This document shows positions 11,291 to 23,049 of a DNA stretch of 64,000 nt, one piece after another. The DNA comes from Cephalopachus bancanus (taxonomy: Eukaryota; Chordata; Mammalia; Primates; Tarsiidae), in contig JAPVLO010000992.1 of the NCBI GenBank assembly GCA_027257055.1, positions 248,001 to 312,000 of the forward strand. Reading direction: 5' to 3'. The position numbers were made by a program, and so were the translations under genes. The notes below the pieces were generated by a model. The model was not told the origin of the DNA, ran no database searches, and saw only the letters and a list, made by a program, of their open reading frames with translations. The number at the start of each line of letters is the position of its first letter. Position 1 is the first letter of the stretch.

Positions 11291-11578
11291 TGCTGGACGT
11301 GGTGTCTAAGACTGTAATCCCAGCACTTTGGGAGACCAAGGTGAGAGGATTGCCTGAGCCCATGGGTTTGAGAGCAGCCTGGGCAACTTGGTGAGACCAC
11401 ATCTCTACAAAAAAAAAATTAGCTGGGTGTGATGGCACACACCTGTGGTTCCAGCTACTTGGAAGGCTGAGGTGGAATGATCAACTGAGCCCAGCAGGTC
11501 AAGGCTGCAGTGGCCATGACCATGCCACTGCACTCCAGCCTGGGCAACAGAGTGAGACTCCAACTCAAAAAAAAAAAT
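11291..11578 (+). mobile_element. Alu, sense
   Basis: Full dimer, 'gctggacgtggtg' to A11. Approximate TSD 'caaatgttgta' / 'gtaaatgtctc'. Confidence 0.9.
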
Positions 11579-12130
11579 AGTAAATGTCTCAAAAAAAAGC
11601 TTTCGTGAGTCTGAAAAACAAAATAAAAAGAATTAGCAATGCTTCGAATAAAAAGATCATAAAAATCATTTCAGTCTTGTATTAGTTCATTCCATGTAAT
11701 TAATTCTTGTTGTGTTCCATATTGAATCAGCAAGCCTTATAAACACATACATTCTCCAATATAAGTCCTGGGAGCTTATTTTATTTTATTTTTTGTTTTT
11801 GTCCAATGACACCATCCACAAAGTTGTCAGAAACCTGCACCCAAGAGCATCTGTCAGAGTCCTCTAGCTGATTATAAATCACTTTTGGAAAGGATTGAAG
11901 AAAAACAGTAATTGTAAATGACAAAATCTTAAAACAGTCATGGTCAAAGGCACAATTGACAAGAAAATTGGATTATTTCAGTTGCTTACAACAATTTAAC
12001 ATAATAATTAGTATTTCTGATAACATATACTAAGACATATCAGAATTACAGCAATGTCATACTATTTTGAATGTATACCAATAACATATAAATACACTCC
12101 AAGGAAAATTAAACATCCCTACATATTTAA
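11579..12130. other. AT-rich unique DNA
   Basis: No gene or repeat family identified. Confidence 0.55.
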
Positions 12131-12560
12131 CAATGTTTCCTGTGTAATGTCAACATACCGCATGTTAGGTCAGTGAGTCGAGTCAGTACCGTGAGTATGC
12201 AAAGAATTGCACAAGAGGTAGATAAGGTGAAGGGGAGTTTACTCAGAAAGTAGATCAGAGTGAGAGGGTGGATCCACCTCTTCAAGACTGGAGAGGGGGC
12301 CAGATGATTAAGGAACATTTGGCACTAAATGCTTAGGGATGGAGGTTTACAAGATCTTCTCCAGGAGGGCAGACAAAGATCCTTGGGTGAGATAACAAAG
12401 AGAGATGGTTCCCTGGTGATGGTCTGTTTCCTCGTATCTCTGACAACTGGAAGGGTGGGGGGTGGCCAGTCACAGTGTGGCAGAGAGGGACTGAAAACAG
12501 TTAAAATTATTCCTTTTTAAAAATCAACCTGCAAGCTCTAAACCTGCTAGACATGAGACA

Positions 12561-12933
12561 TGAGAAAACCCAGCCATTTTCCTGAAAATGCAACATAGTA
12601 ATCAATTCACAACTTTACCCCCCTCACCCCTGCATCCTCTCTTTGTGAAGTTATCAGTTTACAACTCCTGCTTGCCATGTATACCCTGGAGACAATTTGT
12701 TCTTTGAAAAACTGGTTTTGCTAAATACAACCTTGCAAATTCCAAAGAAAAATGTATAGCCATACAACCCAACCCCCCTCTCTTACCTAAACTAGTGTAT
12801 GAAACCCCTCTTCTCTTTCTCCAGGTTGCTCAGTCTTGGAGCATTAACCCACTGAGTCTCGCTGGTGCTAATAAAGACACTACTTCCTAAGATAGCCTTG
12901 GTGTCACGGTCTCTCTGTTTTCCCGCGACAACA
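12561..12933 (+). mobile_element. Solo-type LTR in opposite orientation inside the ERV 3' LTR
   Basis: A ~370-bp TG...CA block on the + strand with AATAAA at ~12870 followed by a G/T-rich U5-like end ('cggtctctctgttttcccgc'). The flanks on both sides read as antisense LTR of the host ERV. No clean TSD found, so the boundaries are approximate and the family is unassigned. Confidence 0.6.
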
Positions 12934-13407
12934 GGTGGTCAATCTCATAGATGAGAAGGGTTAGACCGAAGCCAAAAGACAAATTCTTGGGACAAAGGTA
13001 ATAGCATAAGAAGAGCTGAACCAGGTCAGTGAAAGACAAATTCTTGGGAGATGTTAATCTTAGCACATTGTGACCAAGTAGAATGGAGCATACCTGGGGG
13101 CTAGAAAACTGGTTGTTCTTCTAGTTAATGATTATTGCTGTGTATGCAGCGTTGGCCGAAGTACATGACCAGGTCTACTCAAAGATGGTGACCAGAGAAG
13201 CTCCATTTTAGGCTCTGTCCTTTCATTCCCTCCTCTGGTTGTTTTAAAATATTCTTATTTAATACTGAGGAAGGTGGATGGTGGTCTGTCTTCTGTAGCT
13301 GCTCCCTGCTGAATCAGGGCATAGAGATGTCCCTACCTGTCTAAGCCTAATACCAGAGAAGGGGATGATGGGGACAAGAGTCAAAGGGATGGTAGGCAGT
13401 AGAGTAC

Positions 13408-13707
13408 TTAGCGTCTGCACACAGAGGACCATGCAAAGGTACATACAATTAGAGCTAGCAGTATTATAATAAAGGCCGCTAATGCAGCTACCATGGTGTT
13501 TGACAGCTGTAATGACATGGTGTGTTTGTCAACATAACTAGAGATGTTGTGTTGTAGGTCTTCCATGGTTGTATAGCAAACACAATCTACTATTCCATGC
13601 AGCCCACCTGCCTTAGTCAGCAGTAAGTTTAATGTCATGTGATTGGTCATTATGTACTGTCTGATTTCACACTTCTCCTGGTTAACAAGTGCCAGAGCTA
13701 GAGACAT
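13408..13707 (-). pseudogene. ERV envelope transmembrane-subunit remnant
   Basis: A ~100-codon open segment resembling the end of a retroviral TM protein: an ectodomain stretch with the usual Gly-Gly-Leu turn near Cys residues, a hydrophobic anchor of ~20 residues and a short basic tail. It has no surface subunit in frame and no intact upstream reading frame, so it is a relic. Confidence 0.8.
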
Positions 13708-14640
13708 GTATTCTGCTATGCGGTGACCACAGCATATTAAAACTTAAGTATCTGGTAGAATATATTTGTAAATAGCTACTCCAGCTAGGTCGTCACCCAC
13801 TATAGGGATCCATGCAGATCCATGCAGGTCCCAGTACTGCACCAGCAAAGTCCTTAGTTCAAATGTGGGTGTCCCCACAGCCTGTCTCTAGGTTTCTTTG
13901 GGTTCTATGATGGGGTTGCACTTGAAGACTTGAGTGTAAAAGTCCTCCCAACAACTCTGCTCCCTCACAAGACAACTGGTTGACTGCTACAAGACGGCCA
14001 CTGTAATTAGCTAAGATTGCTGTGCTGTTTACAAAGTGGACAGTTTGATTGGAATTTTGGACAGTATATGACCCCAGAACTTTAGTTCCATTCTATCCTA
14101 ATTTGAATTGAGTTTCGGCCTTGGCGGGGATGCAGTTACTGGCTGCTTTTGTATGCATAGATGTAGTTAATAATACCACCCAAGTGTAGAGGAAGTGTTA
14201 ACTTCAAAGAACCATGGATTTTGGGGAAGTGCCAACCTTACCCAGTCCATAGGAGGTGGAGTGGAATAAAGGGTTGCCCATACTTCTTGGAAGGCCCCCA
14301 CATTACAATGTTGGTCATGGCAGAAGTCATCTGACCCCTGATGGAATCCTAGCAGGGGGGGCACAGTCTATCTGCCAAGCTGTATTTAGGGTCAACATGA
14401 ACAGGAATACTAGTACAGAGGTCGTTCTAAATGGAGAATCCGTTAATGGTAGGATAATGGTCTCAGAACCGAGGCTCATCTAGTTTGGCTTGTTTTACTG
14501 AAAGCTTAGACAGAGAAAATATACCCAATGAAGTTAAAGGCAATTTGATGACTCTTTGGGGGTATGGATGAAACATTTGAGTTCACAGATTTTTGTATTC
14601 TGACTAGGTTAAAGAACATCTGTTAGGAAACCCATGGGCA
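13708..14640 (-). pseudogene. Probable ERV envelope surface-subunit remnant
   Basis: Lies between the TM and pol remnants, where env SU should be. Only short open segments remain (e.g. 14167-14364 on the minus strand), with no surface-subunit motif that I could name. Assignment rests on position. Confidence 0.5.
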
Positions 14641-14788
14641 TATTTGTAGTATTTGACTCTACGACAACATATTGCGCTTGACAAAAGTGAGCAGCTGATT
14701 AGAGATAGTCTTTTTGCTAATTTAAGGAAAACAGTTGTTCTACATCAGCTTCCCACCAATGTTCAAAAAGGATTAGAAAATTCACATG

Positions 14789-15077
14789 GGCTGGGCTCGG
14801 TGGCTCAGCCTGTAATCCCAGCACTTTGGGAGGCCGAGGCAAGTGGATTGCCTGAGCCTGCAGGTTTAAGACCAGCCAGGGCAACTTGGCAAGACCTCGT
14901 CTCTACAATAAATAAAAACTTATCTGAGCATGATAGCACGTGCCTATCGTTCCGGCTACTTGGAAGGCTGAGGTGGAAGGATCACCAGCGCCCAGCAGGT
15001 CAAGGCTGTGGTAGCCTTATGTGTGCCACTGCAATCCAGCCTGGGCAACAGAGTGAGACTCTGACTCAAAAAAAAAG
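14789..15077 (+). mobile_element. Alu, sense, in ERV pol
   Basis: Full dimer from 'ctgggctcggtggctcagcc' to 'ctctgactc' plus A10. Confidence 0.92.
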
Positions 15078-15484
15078 AGTCCTCTTTTGTCCCATACAGC
15101 TGCATGTGGGTGTAAAATACGGAAAGCATATTTAGAATCTATGTGGATATTAAGCCTCCTACCCTTTCCTAAGGTAAGTGCTCGGGTTAGGGCCATGAGT
15201 CCTGCCTTTTGTGCTGTATGCCTGGGGGGATGGGCACTTCCTATGAGTTCAGTAGTAGGAGTGATAGCACATTCAGCTTTTCTTCCTCCATTTAGGACAA
15301 AGCTACTTCCATCTATGTACCAGACATGTTCTGGGTCAGAGAGAGAAATATCTGTTAAATCTGCTCTGACTGCCCTAGAGATAGCCAATGTTTCTGAGCA
15401 GGAGTGTTCTACAAGACCTGGTGTAGCAAGGAGTGTGGCTGGATTTAAGGTGGTGACCTTCTGAATGGCGATGTTAGGATTTCT
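15078..15484 (-). pseudogene. ERV pol remnant: RNase H domain start
   Basis: About 125 open codons with the RNase H entry motif DGSS, a conserved 'AQKAxLxALTxAL' helix and the IDSKYAF strand, ending where an Alu interrupts (14789-15077). A second Alu cuts it upstream at 15485. Confidence 0.85.
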
Positions 15485-15783
15485 TTTTTTTTTTTTTTTT
15501 TTTTTAGTTGGAGTCTCACTCTGTCATCCAGACTGGAGGGCAGTGGCCACTCCCGGCCACCGCAGCCTCGACCTGCTGGGCTCCGGCGATCCTTCCGCCT
15601 CAGCCTTCCAAGTAACTGGAACTATAGGCGCGCGCTACCACGCCTGGCTGATTTTTTGATTTATTGTAGAGATGAGGTCTCGCCAAGTTGCCCAGGCAGA
15701 TCTCGAACCCACGGGCTCAGGCAATCCACTCATTTTAGCCTCCCAAAGTGCTGGGATTACATGCTGAGCCACTGAGCCTGGCT
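15485..15783 (-). mobile_element. Alu, antisense, in ERV pol
   Basis: Full dimer with a perfect TSD 'gatgttaggatttctt' (from 15470 and from 15784). Confidence 0.95.
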
Positions 15784-15850
15784 GATGTTAGGATTTCTTA
15801 CCAGGAGAGTCTGGTATTGAGTAAGATGAGAGCTGTTAAGAAGTCGAGAG

Positions 15851-16123
15851 GCTCAGCGTGTAATCCCGCACCTTTGGGAGGCTGAGGTGAGTGGATTGCC
15901 TGAGCCCGCGGGTTCGAGACCCGCCTGGGCAGGCGAGACCTCATCTCTACAATAAAATCAAAAAATTAGCCGAGCGTGGTAGTGCGCGCCTGTAGTTCTG
16001 GCTACTCAGAAGCCTGAGGTGGAAGGATCGCTGGAGTCCAGCAGGTCGAGGCTGTGGTGACCGGGAGCGGCCACTGCACTCCAGTCTGGGTGACAGAGTG
16101 AGACTCCAACTCAAAAAAAAAAA
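15851..16123 (+). mobile_element. Alu, sense, short-linker class, in ERV pol
   Basis: Perfect TSD 'aagtcgagag' (15841-15850 and 16124-16133). Low divergence, 'cgcacctttgggaggctgag' and 'cgcctgggcaggcgagacct'. Confidence 0.95.
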
Positions 16124-16135
16124 AAGTCGAGAGGC

Positions 16136-16419
16136 AGCCAGGTTCAGTGGCTCAACCTGTAATCCCAGAACTTAGACAGAGGCAAGTGGATTGCCTGAGT
16201 CCACGGGTTCAAGATCAGCCCAGGCAACTTGATGAGACCTCATCTCTACAATAAATAAATAAATAAATAATGAGCTGGGCATGGCAGTACACACCTGCAG
16301 TTCCAGCTACTTGGAAGGCTGAGGCAGAAGGACCACCAGAGGCCAGCAGGTCGATGCTGGGGTGGCTGTGAGCATACCAGTACACTCCAGCCTGGGTGAC
16401 AGAGTGAGATTCCAACTCA

Positions 16420-16448
<29 letters not shown>
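16136..16448 (+). mobile_element. Alu, sense, in ERV pol
   Basis: Directly follows the previous Alu's TSD, with tail A18 plus (AAAAG)n and the flank 'atcaagaggca' echoing 'gtcgagaggca'. Confidence 0.92.
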
Positions 16449-16450
<2 letters not shown>

Positions 16451-16785
16451 TCAAGAGGCATTTTTATTTAGGATGCCTATAATGTGGTGTGGGGAGTACG
16501 CGTCAATACGCTGGTCATTTGTAAGTCTGTCAGCTTCTTGTGTCAGTAGAGCAGTGGCTGCCAAAGTTTTGAAACAGGATGGCCATCCTTCCTCAGTATT
16601 ATCTAGCTGTTTTGAAAGGAAAGCCACAGCTTTTAAATCTGGTTCGTTGTTAAATGATTGATAGGCTTCATTTCCCCATCCATGTCTGTGCCTTAATTTT
16701 GTCTTAATATCTTGTTGATAAACATTCAGATTTGAATGAAAAGTTACAATTATATGTAAACAGCTACCTGCTTTCTTCACTTACT
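16451..16785 (-). pseudogene. ERV pol remnant: RT connection region
   Basis: About 100 codons carrying the 'AFLSKQLD' and 'ALLTQEAD' signatures of the gammaretroviral RT/RNase H connection. It is separated from the RNase H piece by three Alus. Confidence 0.85.
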
Positions 16786-16935
16786 GGCATTTTCCAATTA
16801 ATATTGGAATCCCAATCACTTACGAATCCTTCACAAAGATCATTTCTATGCCACGCCTTTTCTGGGACATTTAAGTTGTTTCCAGATCTTCCCACCTCAG
16901 TAAATGCCATTTATTGCTCATTTGCATTGTGTTCA

Positions 16936-17329
16936 TTTTTATCGCTATAAAGGAATACGTGGGACTGGGTAATTTGTAAAGAAAAGAGGTGTATTTGGCT
17001 CATGAGTCGGCAGGCTGTATGAGAAGCATGGTGCCAGCATCTGCTTCTGCGAAGGCCTCAAGTTGCTTCTCCTCATGTGGGAAGGGGAAGCGGAGCCTCT
17101 GTGTGCAAAGATCACATGGTAAGAGAGGAAGGTGCCAGTCTCTTTTTAACAGCCAGTTATCTTGGGAACTGATAGAGCGAGAACTCACTCATTACCACGA
17201 GACCGCACCAAGCCACTCATGGGGGATCTGCCTCCATGACCCAAGCACCTCCCACCATGACCCACCTCCCACACTGGGGATCAAACTTCAACATGAGATT
17301 TGGAGGGGAGAAATAGTCAAGCCATAGCA
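16936..17329 (-). mobile_element. MST/THE1-type MaLR LTR
   Basis: Read on the minus strand it starts TG(C)TATGGCTTGAC and 'ccaaatctcatgttgaag', continues through the 'gggaggtg' block and ends 'tttatagcgataaaaa', the standard MST/THE1 layout. Solo LTR; no internal MaLR sequence seen. Confidence 0.85.
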
Positions 17330-17649
17330 CAATGAGACTGAAATCTTTGTACCTAAAATTTTTTCCACATCTATACATGTTTTCTTAGGATAGAATTCCA
17401 AAAGTTCACTTAGGGAAAAAAAAAGTTCATTTGGAGGGTTAAAGTTATGATCCATTTTCAAAAGCAAGAATTTTCTCTCTTTCCTCTTCTTCTTCGTCCC
17501 ATGTCCCCACCAAAGCAAATTGGCCCTAAAATTTTTGATGAAGAAGGAAAAAAAAAAGTTGACAAAGTGGAAATCACTGTTACAAATACCTTGGAGTGCA
17601 AAGGTCCAGTGTCTGAATGTACCCTGGAAAATAAGCATAGGTTTTGTTG
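17330..17649. other. Unique DNA between two LTRs
   Basis: No repeat or gene recognised. Confidence 0.5.
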
Positions 17650-18066
17650 TATTAGTCAGGGTTCTCCAGAGAAGCAACCGATAAGAAGAGTGTAAGTATT
17701 TAGAGAGATTTACTTTAAGAAATTGACTTACATGTTTATAGAGGCTGACAAGTCCAAAATCTGCAGGGTGGACCAGTAGTTCAGAGACCCAGAGACAAGC
17801 CAATGTCACAGTTCAAGTCTGAAGACTTTCTACTGCATAATTCCCTCTTGCTCAGGAAAGGTCAGTCTTTTTGTTCTATTCAGGCCTTCAACTGATTGCA
17901 TGAAGTCCACCCACGTTATGGAGGACAATCTACTTTACTCAAATTTCTGAGTTAAATATAAATCTTACTCAAAAGTACTCTCACAGAAACATCCAGAATG
18001 TTTGACCACATATCTGGACATCATGGCCCAGTCAAGGTGACACATTAAAGTAACCATCACAGCTGG
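17650..18066 (-). mobile_element. MLT2-type (ERVL) LTR, interrupted at its end by an Alu
   Basis: Minus-strand start 'tgtgatggttactttaatgt' and end 'gagaaccctgactaataca' are the ends of MLT2 LTRs as I know them. The first bases are duplicated on both sides of the Alu at 18061. Confidence 0.75.
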
Positions 18067-18356
18067 GCATTATTGCTCAAGCCAGTAACCTCAGCACTTT
18101 GGGAGGCCAAGGAGAGAGTATTGCCTGAGCCCAGGGTTGCGAGACCAGCCTGGGCAAAATGGTGAGATCTCATTTCTACAATAAATCAAAAGATTAGCTG
18201 GATGTAGAGCGCATGCCTGTAGTTCCAGCTACTTGGAAGGCTGAGGTGGAAGGATCACCTGAGCCCACCAGGTTAAGGTTGCAGTGACTGTGAGCAGTGT
18301 GCCACTGTACTCCAGCCCAGGTGGCAGAGTGAGACTCCAACTCAAAAAAAAAAAGG
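18061..18356 (+). mobile_element. Alu, sense, in MLT2
   Basis: Full dimer with perfect TSD 'aaccatcac' (18052-18060 and 18357-18365). Confidence 0.95.
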
Positions 18357-19384
18357 AACCATCACAAGTCAGTAATGTTTGTTTGTTTAATCACTTGACA
18401 GTCCTAACTATAATGAAAACCCTATTTGGTGAGCACCAGCTATTGGTTTCACATATATTATTGTTATATGTGCATTATGCATGTTCTAATCCCCAGACAA
18501 CCTCACAAAATAAGAAAAATTGTCCACATTTTTTTCAGAGGAGATGCTTCAGCTTAGAGGCAGAAAGTCATGCCTCAAAAGCTACACAGCTAGTGCTTGG
18601 AAGAGCTGGAATTCAAAGGTATCTGTAGTTTACCCAAAGCACCCTGCCTTTTCCAGCCATCCCTGCCAGCTGATCAGGAAGAGCTAAATGTGGCAAAGAT
18701 TGCTTACTTTGCCTCTGAATTTTTCTCCCCTTCCTCATGGGAATAGAATTTTAGCCAGCCACATGGCCATGAAAAATACAGACATTTTCCAGATGCTCTG
18801 GGTTAGGTGTGACCACTTGACCAAGTTCTAGCAAAGAGAGATGAAAACAGATGCTTTATGGCCATGCCCTTAGGGGAAGGGGCAGCTGACCCTCAGGGTA
18901 CCAGCAGGATTGCACAGAGGGAGCTGAGGGAACTCTTGTTCTGTTTTGTTCAGAATTTTTACAAGAATATAGATAAAATTCTATGCCATTGTTTTAGCTT
19001 TTTGTATCCCAACAAATTAGAAAACAAATTTGAAGATTACAAAGATTCCATAATAAAGAGAGAAGGCGGGATCGATTGCTTTCCCTAACACTTCAGAGTA
19101 CCTGTTTATCACTAAAAACAAAACCAGAGGAAGGAGTACATACACACTTCACTTGATGTTCTGGATTCTAAAAAAGCTCCATGGACCCCAGCACAACCTG
19201 ATAACCTGAATAACTATGCCTCACATTGAGTTCAGAAAGTTTTGAATTATTTTACATAGGGTTTTTTTTAAACCAACTCTTTTGATATTTAGGTAGTATT
19301 CTTCAACAAGCATGTGGGTATTTTTGTTGTGGTTGCAACAGAGGTCACCCATTTATTTGTCTTTTTAAAAGTCTAGGGGTGTGC
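18357..19384. other. Non-coding DNA with a MIR-like piece
   Basis: ~18535-18625 resembles a MIR SINE ('gctacacagctagtgcttgg'). The rest is unassigned. Confidence 0.5.
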
Positions 19385-19890
19385 GCTGGGAGACAAAGGA
19401 ACAGGAAGTTGTTTCTTGGACATAGAGTTTCAGTTCTCAGGATGAAAAAGTTCTGGAAATTGGTTGCATAACAATGTGAACATACTTAGCACTACTGAAC
19501 AGTGTACTTAAAAATGATTAAGACGGTGCTGGGCTCAGTGCCTCATGCCTGTAATTCCACCACTTTGGGAGACTGAGGGGGCAGAATTGCTTGAGCCCAG
19601 GAGTTTGAGACCAGCCTAGGCAACATAGCAAAACCTCGTCTCTACAAAAAAATTAAAAAATTAGCCAGATGTGGCGGGCACGTACTTGTAGTCCCAGCTA
19701 CATGGGAGGCTGAAGCAGAAAGTTCACCTGAGCCCAGAAGGTTGCGGAGGTCAAGGCTGCAGTGAGTTGTGATCATGCCACTGCAGTCCAGCTAGGGTGG
19801 CAGAGTGAGACACTGGCTCAAAAAAAAACGTGATTAAGACCATAAGTTTTATGTTATGTATATTTTACTACAAGTTTTTTAAAAGTCTAG
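19385..19890 (+). mobile_element. LINE-1 (L1M-like) 3' UTR piece, split by an Alu
   Basis: 'ggttgcataacaatgtgaac' and the terminal 'ttttatgttatgtatatttt' parallel the L1 3' end at 1840-1930, so both belong to one L1 family. Confidence 0.7.
19525..19829 (+). mobile_element. Alu, sense, in L1
   Basis: Older AluJ-like dimer ('caaaaaaattaaaaaattag' linker area). TSD 'tgattaagac' on both sides. Confidence 0.93.
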
Positions 19891-20370
19891 AGTGATAATT
19901 TTCAAGCCTTTTTAGCACTAAGTCCTTTTTTCAAACATTAGGCAATATCTCATATATGAGACAGGTGAATTGGCTCACTCTGGATGCAGGGGCCCTACCT
20001 GAAATCTTTCACCTGCCTACTCTGTCTTTGCCCCTTGTGGACTTTTGACTCTGAAACAGCTCATTTGTACAACCCAGATCTAGAGCAATCGTTGGGTATT
20101 AAAATAGCAAAATGTCACAGAGAACATAAAGAAAATTCGAGTAAATGGAAAGATGTACCCATTCATGAACAGCAGGATTCAGGTCTCCCAGATTAATCTC
20201 TAAATTCAGTTAATCTCTGTGAAAATCCTGACAGGATTTATTTTTGAGGAATTTGACACAGGAAAGGGATAGGGCTGGCATCAGTCCTCACAAGAGGTTT
20301 CAGCAGAAGCTAGGTACAGCCACAAGAGCAACTTCCAGAGTGTCACAGTCAAAATTAAAATGTAGAGATT
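19891..20370. other. Unique non-coding DNA
   Basis: Nothing recognised. Confidence 0.5.
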
Positions 20371-20597
20371 AGCCTGGCTCTGTGGCTCAGCCTGTAATCC
20401 CGCGCCTTTGGGAGGCGGAGGTGAGTGGATTGCCTGAGCCCGCGATAAATCAAAAAATCAGCCAGGCGTGGTAGCGCATGCCTGTAATTACGACTATTCG
20501 GAAGGCTGAGGCGAGGCTGCGGTGGCCGGGAGTAGCCACTGCACTCCAGTCTGGGCAACAGAGTGAGACTCCAACTCAAAAATAAATAAATAAATAA
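20371..20597 (+). mobile_element. Alu, sense, internally deleted
   Basis: Short-linker class copy that lacks most of the left-monomer 3' half (joined at 'gagcccgcgataaatcaaaa') and 'aaggatcgccggagcccagc' in the right monomer. The TSD is intact ('tagagattag' / 'tagagattaat'). Confidence 0.9.
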
Positions 20598-20615
20598 AAT
20601 ATAGAGATTAATTTC

Positions 20616-20884
20616 TCTTTTTTTTTGAGGGAGTCTCATTTTGTCACCCAGGCTGGAGTGCAGTAGCACACTCACGGCCACCCCAGGATTGACCCACTGG
20701 GCTCCAGTGATCCTTCCACCTCAACCTTCCTAGTAGCCAGAACTACAGGCACGTGCTACCACGCCCGGCTAATTTTTTGATTTATTGTAGTTGCCCGGGC
20801 TGGTCTTGAATCCGCGGGCTCAGGCAATCCACCTGTCTCGGCCTCTCTAAGTGCTAGGATTCAGGCTGAGCCACCAAGCAAGGC
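20616..20884 (-). mobile_element. Alu, antisense
   Basis: T9 run, then a dimer lacking 'agacgaggtctcaccaa'. Flanked by 'agagattaatttct' / 'agagatgaatttct'. Confidence 0.9.
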
Positions 20885-21056
20885 CTAGAGATGAATTTCT
20901 AAATTTACCATTTTAGTTGTGAAGCAAGAATTGCAATGTGGGGCATACACACAGACTAGGTGGTCTTCAGTGTGTCCCAAGAACAAAGAGGAACTTGGAG
21001 GTTTTACAAAAAGGAGAAATGTTAGGTACTGTTTTGAAAGACAGTTCAATGGCACT

Positions 21057-21219
21057 AGTAAATCAAAAAATCAGCTGGGCATGGTAGCGCATGCCTGTAA
21101 TTACAGCTATTCGGAAGGCTGAGGCGGAAGGATCGCCGGAGCCCAGCAGATCGAGGTGCGGTGGCCGGGAGTGGCCACTGCACTCCAGTCTGGGCGACAG
21201 AGTGAGACTCCAACTCACT
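21057..21219 (+). mobile_element. Alu right monomer, sense, 5' truncated and without poly(A)
   Basis: Begins in the linker ('taaatcaaaaaatcagctgg') and stops at 'gactccaactc' with no A tail. A truncated or deleted copy of the young class. Confidence 0.88.
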
Positions 21220-22345
21220 TTGGGAGCTGGCAAGCTCTGGCTGGTGAGTGACAGCAGTGGACAACACTAGCAAGTCACAGCAGGCTGTTTCAGCAGCTAT
21301 TATGTAAACAGGTTTCAGGTTACATCGGGCAGTTTCAGCAGCCAGGCTTGCAGAGAATTACTTTCTTGGAGCAGTGTTATATGCCCTGAGTGCTTTTATA
21401 CCCTGGCCTCTCAACTCCATTTTGTTTGGATATGACAAGAATGACTTAATTCATAAGATCAACTTTCATATAAGAGGCAACAATCTCATGCTTTTTTCAA
21501 ACTTCTAGGTAATGCCTCATATATGAGATAGATGAAGTGTCTCACTTTGGATGAAGGAAACTTCATCAAGACAACTGATGCCTACGGGACCGTCCCCAGG
21601 TTGGTTACACTTGGCATACTGACTGCACACAAGGGTCTCCTCTCTCTGCCCCACACCCCATCAAAACTACTTGGTGGTTATAAAAAAGGGATAAATCCAA
21701 AAGGACAAGAGGAGAAGATCATGGGGAAGCTATCAGCATGCTTCTTTAAGGCGGAGAGTTGAGAAGATCAAAGCAGGGCCTGTGGAGGAAATCCTGAGGA
21801 GGAGCAAGCCATTGTCCCTCCAGAGTCCCTGGGGGGTCAGCGCGCATGGGCAGCAGGTCACGGGGGTTCATTTTTGGAGAAATCGAACAGAAAACTCCAG
21901 TCTCGGTTCAACAGGCATAGTGGAGGGCAAGAATAACAGTTACATTTATTGCTGGGGAACTCTGGTCCCCTTCCTGACACGCTACCAGGATGCCAGCAGT
22001 AAGGTTTCTCCTGTCCCCACCACTCTCAGGAAGGAGATTCGAAGATCCTGTGATGGAGAAATGGAAGTGCCCCAGAGAAAAGACTTTGGCTACAGATATG
22101 AGGGGACCCTCCCCAGTGAAAGGCCAGCTTGGCCCAGATCACCCACCAGGGAGGAGTCTGCCCATTGATAAGCCCCATCAAAGTACTCGGGCTCCCAGGA
22201 AACATGAAGTATGAGGGGACAGTCAGGGATTCCCAGGCCCTAGGAGCGTCCCTAGAATGGAAGATAGAGTGTAAAACAAACCACAGGAGAAAGGCAATGC
22301 CAGGCAAAGAGAGGAAACGGAAACACTTGTTTTTAAAAGAGTAAA
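21220..22345. other. Unique non-coding DNA
   Basis: No repeat recognised. The phrase 'catatatgagac/taggtga' near 19950 and 21520 recurs with similar flanks (19910-20000 and 21480-21560), so these two stretches may be diverged copies of one old element. Confidence 0.45.
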
Positions 22346-23049
22346 ACCTTCAGGTGCTGTGGCTCACACCTGTAACCCCAACACTTTAGGAGGCCAGGGC
22401 GAAAGGACAGCCCGAGCAGGAGTTTGAGATCAACCTGGGCAACATGGAGAAACCTCGTCTCCACAGTAAATCAAAAAATGAGCCAGGCATGGTGGTACCT
22501 GCCTGTAGTCTCAGCTACTTGGAAGGTTAAAGTGGGAGGATCAACAGAGCCCAGGAGGTCAAGGCTGTGGTAGCTGTGAAGCTGCAAGTGCACCCCCGCC
22601 TGGCTGAGAGTGAGAATCTGACTCAAAAAACAAACAAATAAACAAAACAACAAGGTGTGGGCATGCACCTGTAATCCCAGCTACTCAGGAGGTTGAGGCA
22701 GGAGGATCACTTGAGCCCAGGAGTTCAAGGTTGCGTGCTTGGGTGACAGAGTGAGACTCTGTCCCTAAAAAAAAAGAATAGGCCAGGCGCTGTGGCTCAA
22801 GCCTGTAATCCCAGGACTTTGGGAGGCTGAGGTGAGGGAATTGCCTGAGCCCACGGGTTTGAGAACAGCCTGGGCAACTTGGCAAGACTTCATCTGTACA
22901 ATAAATCAAAAAATTAACCAGGCATGGTAGTGTGTACCTACAGTTCCAGTACTTGGAAGACTGAGGCAGAAAGATCATCAGCCCAGCAGGTCGAGGCTGC
23001 AGTGTCCAGCCTGGGTGACAGAGTGAGACTCCAACTCGAAAAGAAAAGA
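22346..23049 (+). mobile_element. Three sense Alu units in tandem
   Basis: Dimer 22346-22652 with a (CAAA)n tail, monomer 22653-22778, dimer 22779-23049. Different divergence suggests separate insertions into A-rich tails. Confidence 0.88.

Larger units (their letters stand above)
12135..16785 (-). mobile_element. Class I (gammaretrovirus-like) endogenous retrovirus remnant, 5' part missing
   Basis: Minus-strand order from high to low coordinate: reverse-transcriptase connection region (~16451-16780), RNase H start with its DGSS motif (~15090-15460), envelope region (~13300-14640), polypurine tract (13226-13237) and a 3' LTR (~13225 to ~12135). No gag, RT core or 5' LTR was recognised; the copy is cut off near 16,785. 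Frames are broken by stops and by four Alus. One other LTR lies inside the 3' LTR. An old, dead provirus; exact edges are uncertain. Confidence 0.8.

Noticed and set aside
13408..13707. ERV envelope frame as a domesticated (syncytin-like) gene
   Set aside because: Only the C-terminal ~100 codons are open, without surface subunit or start; a relic.
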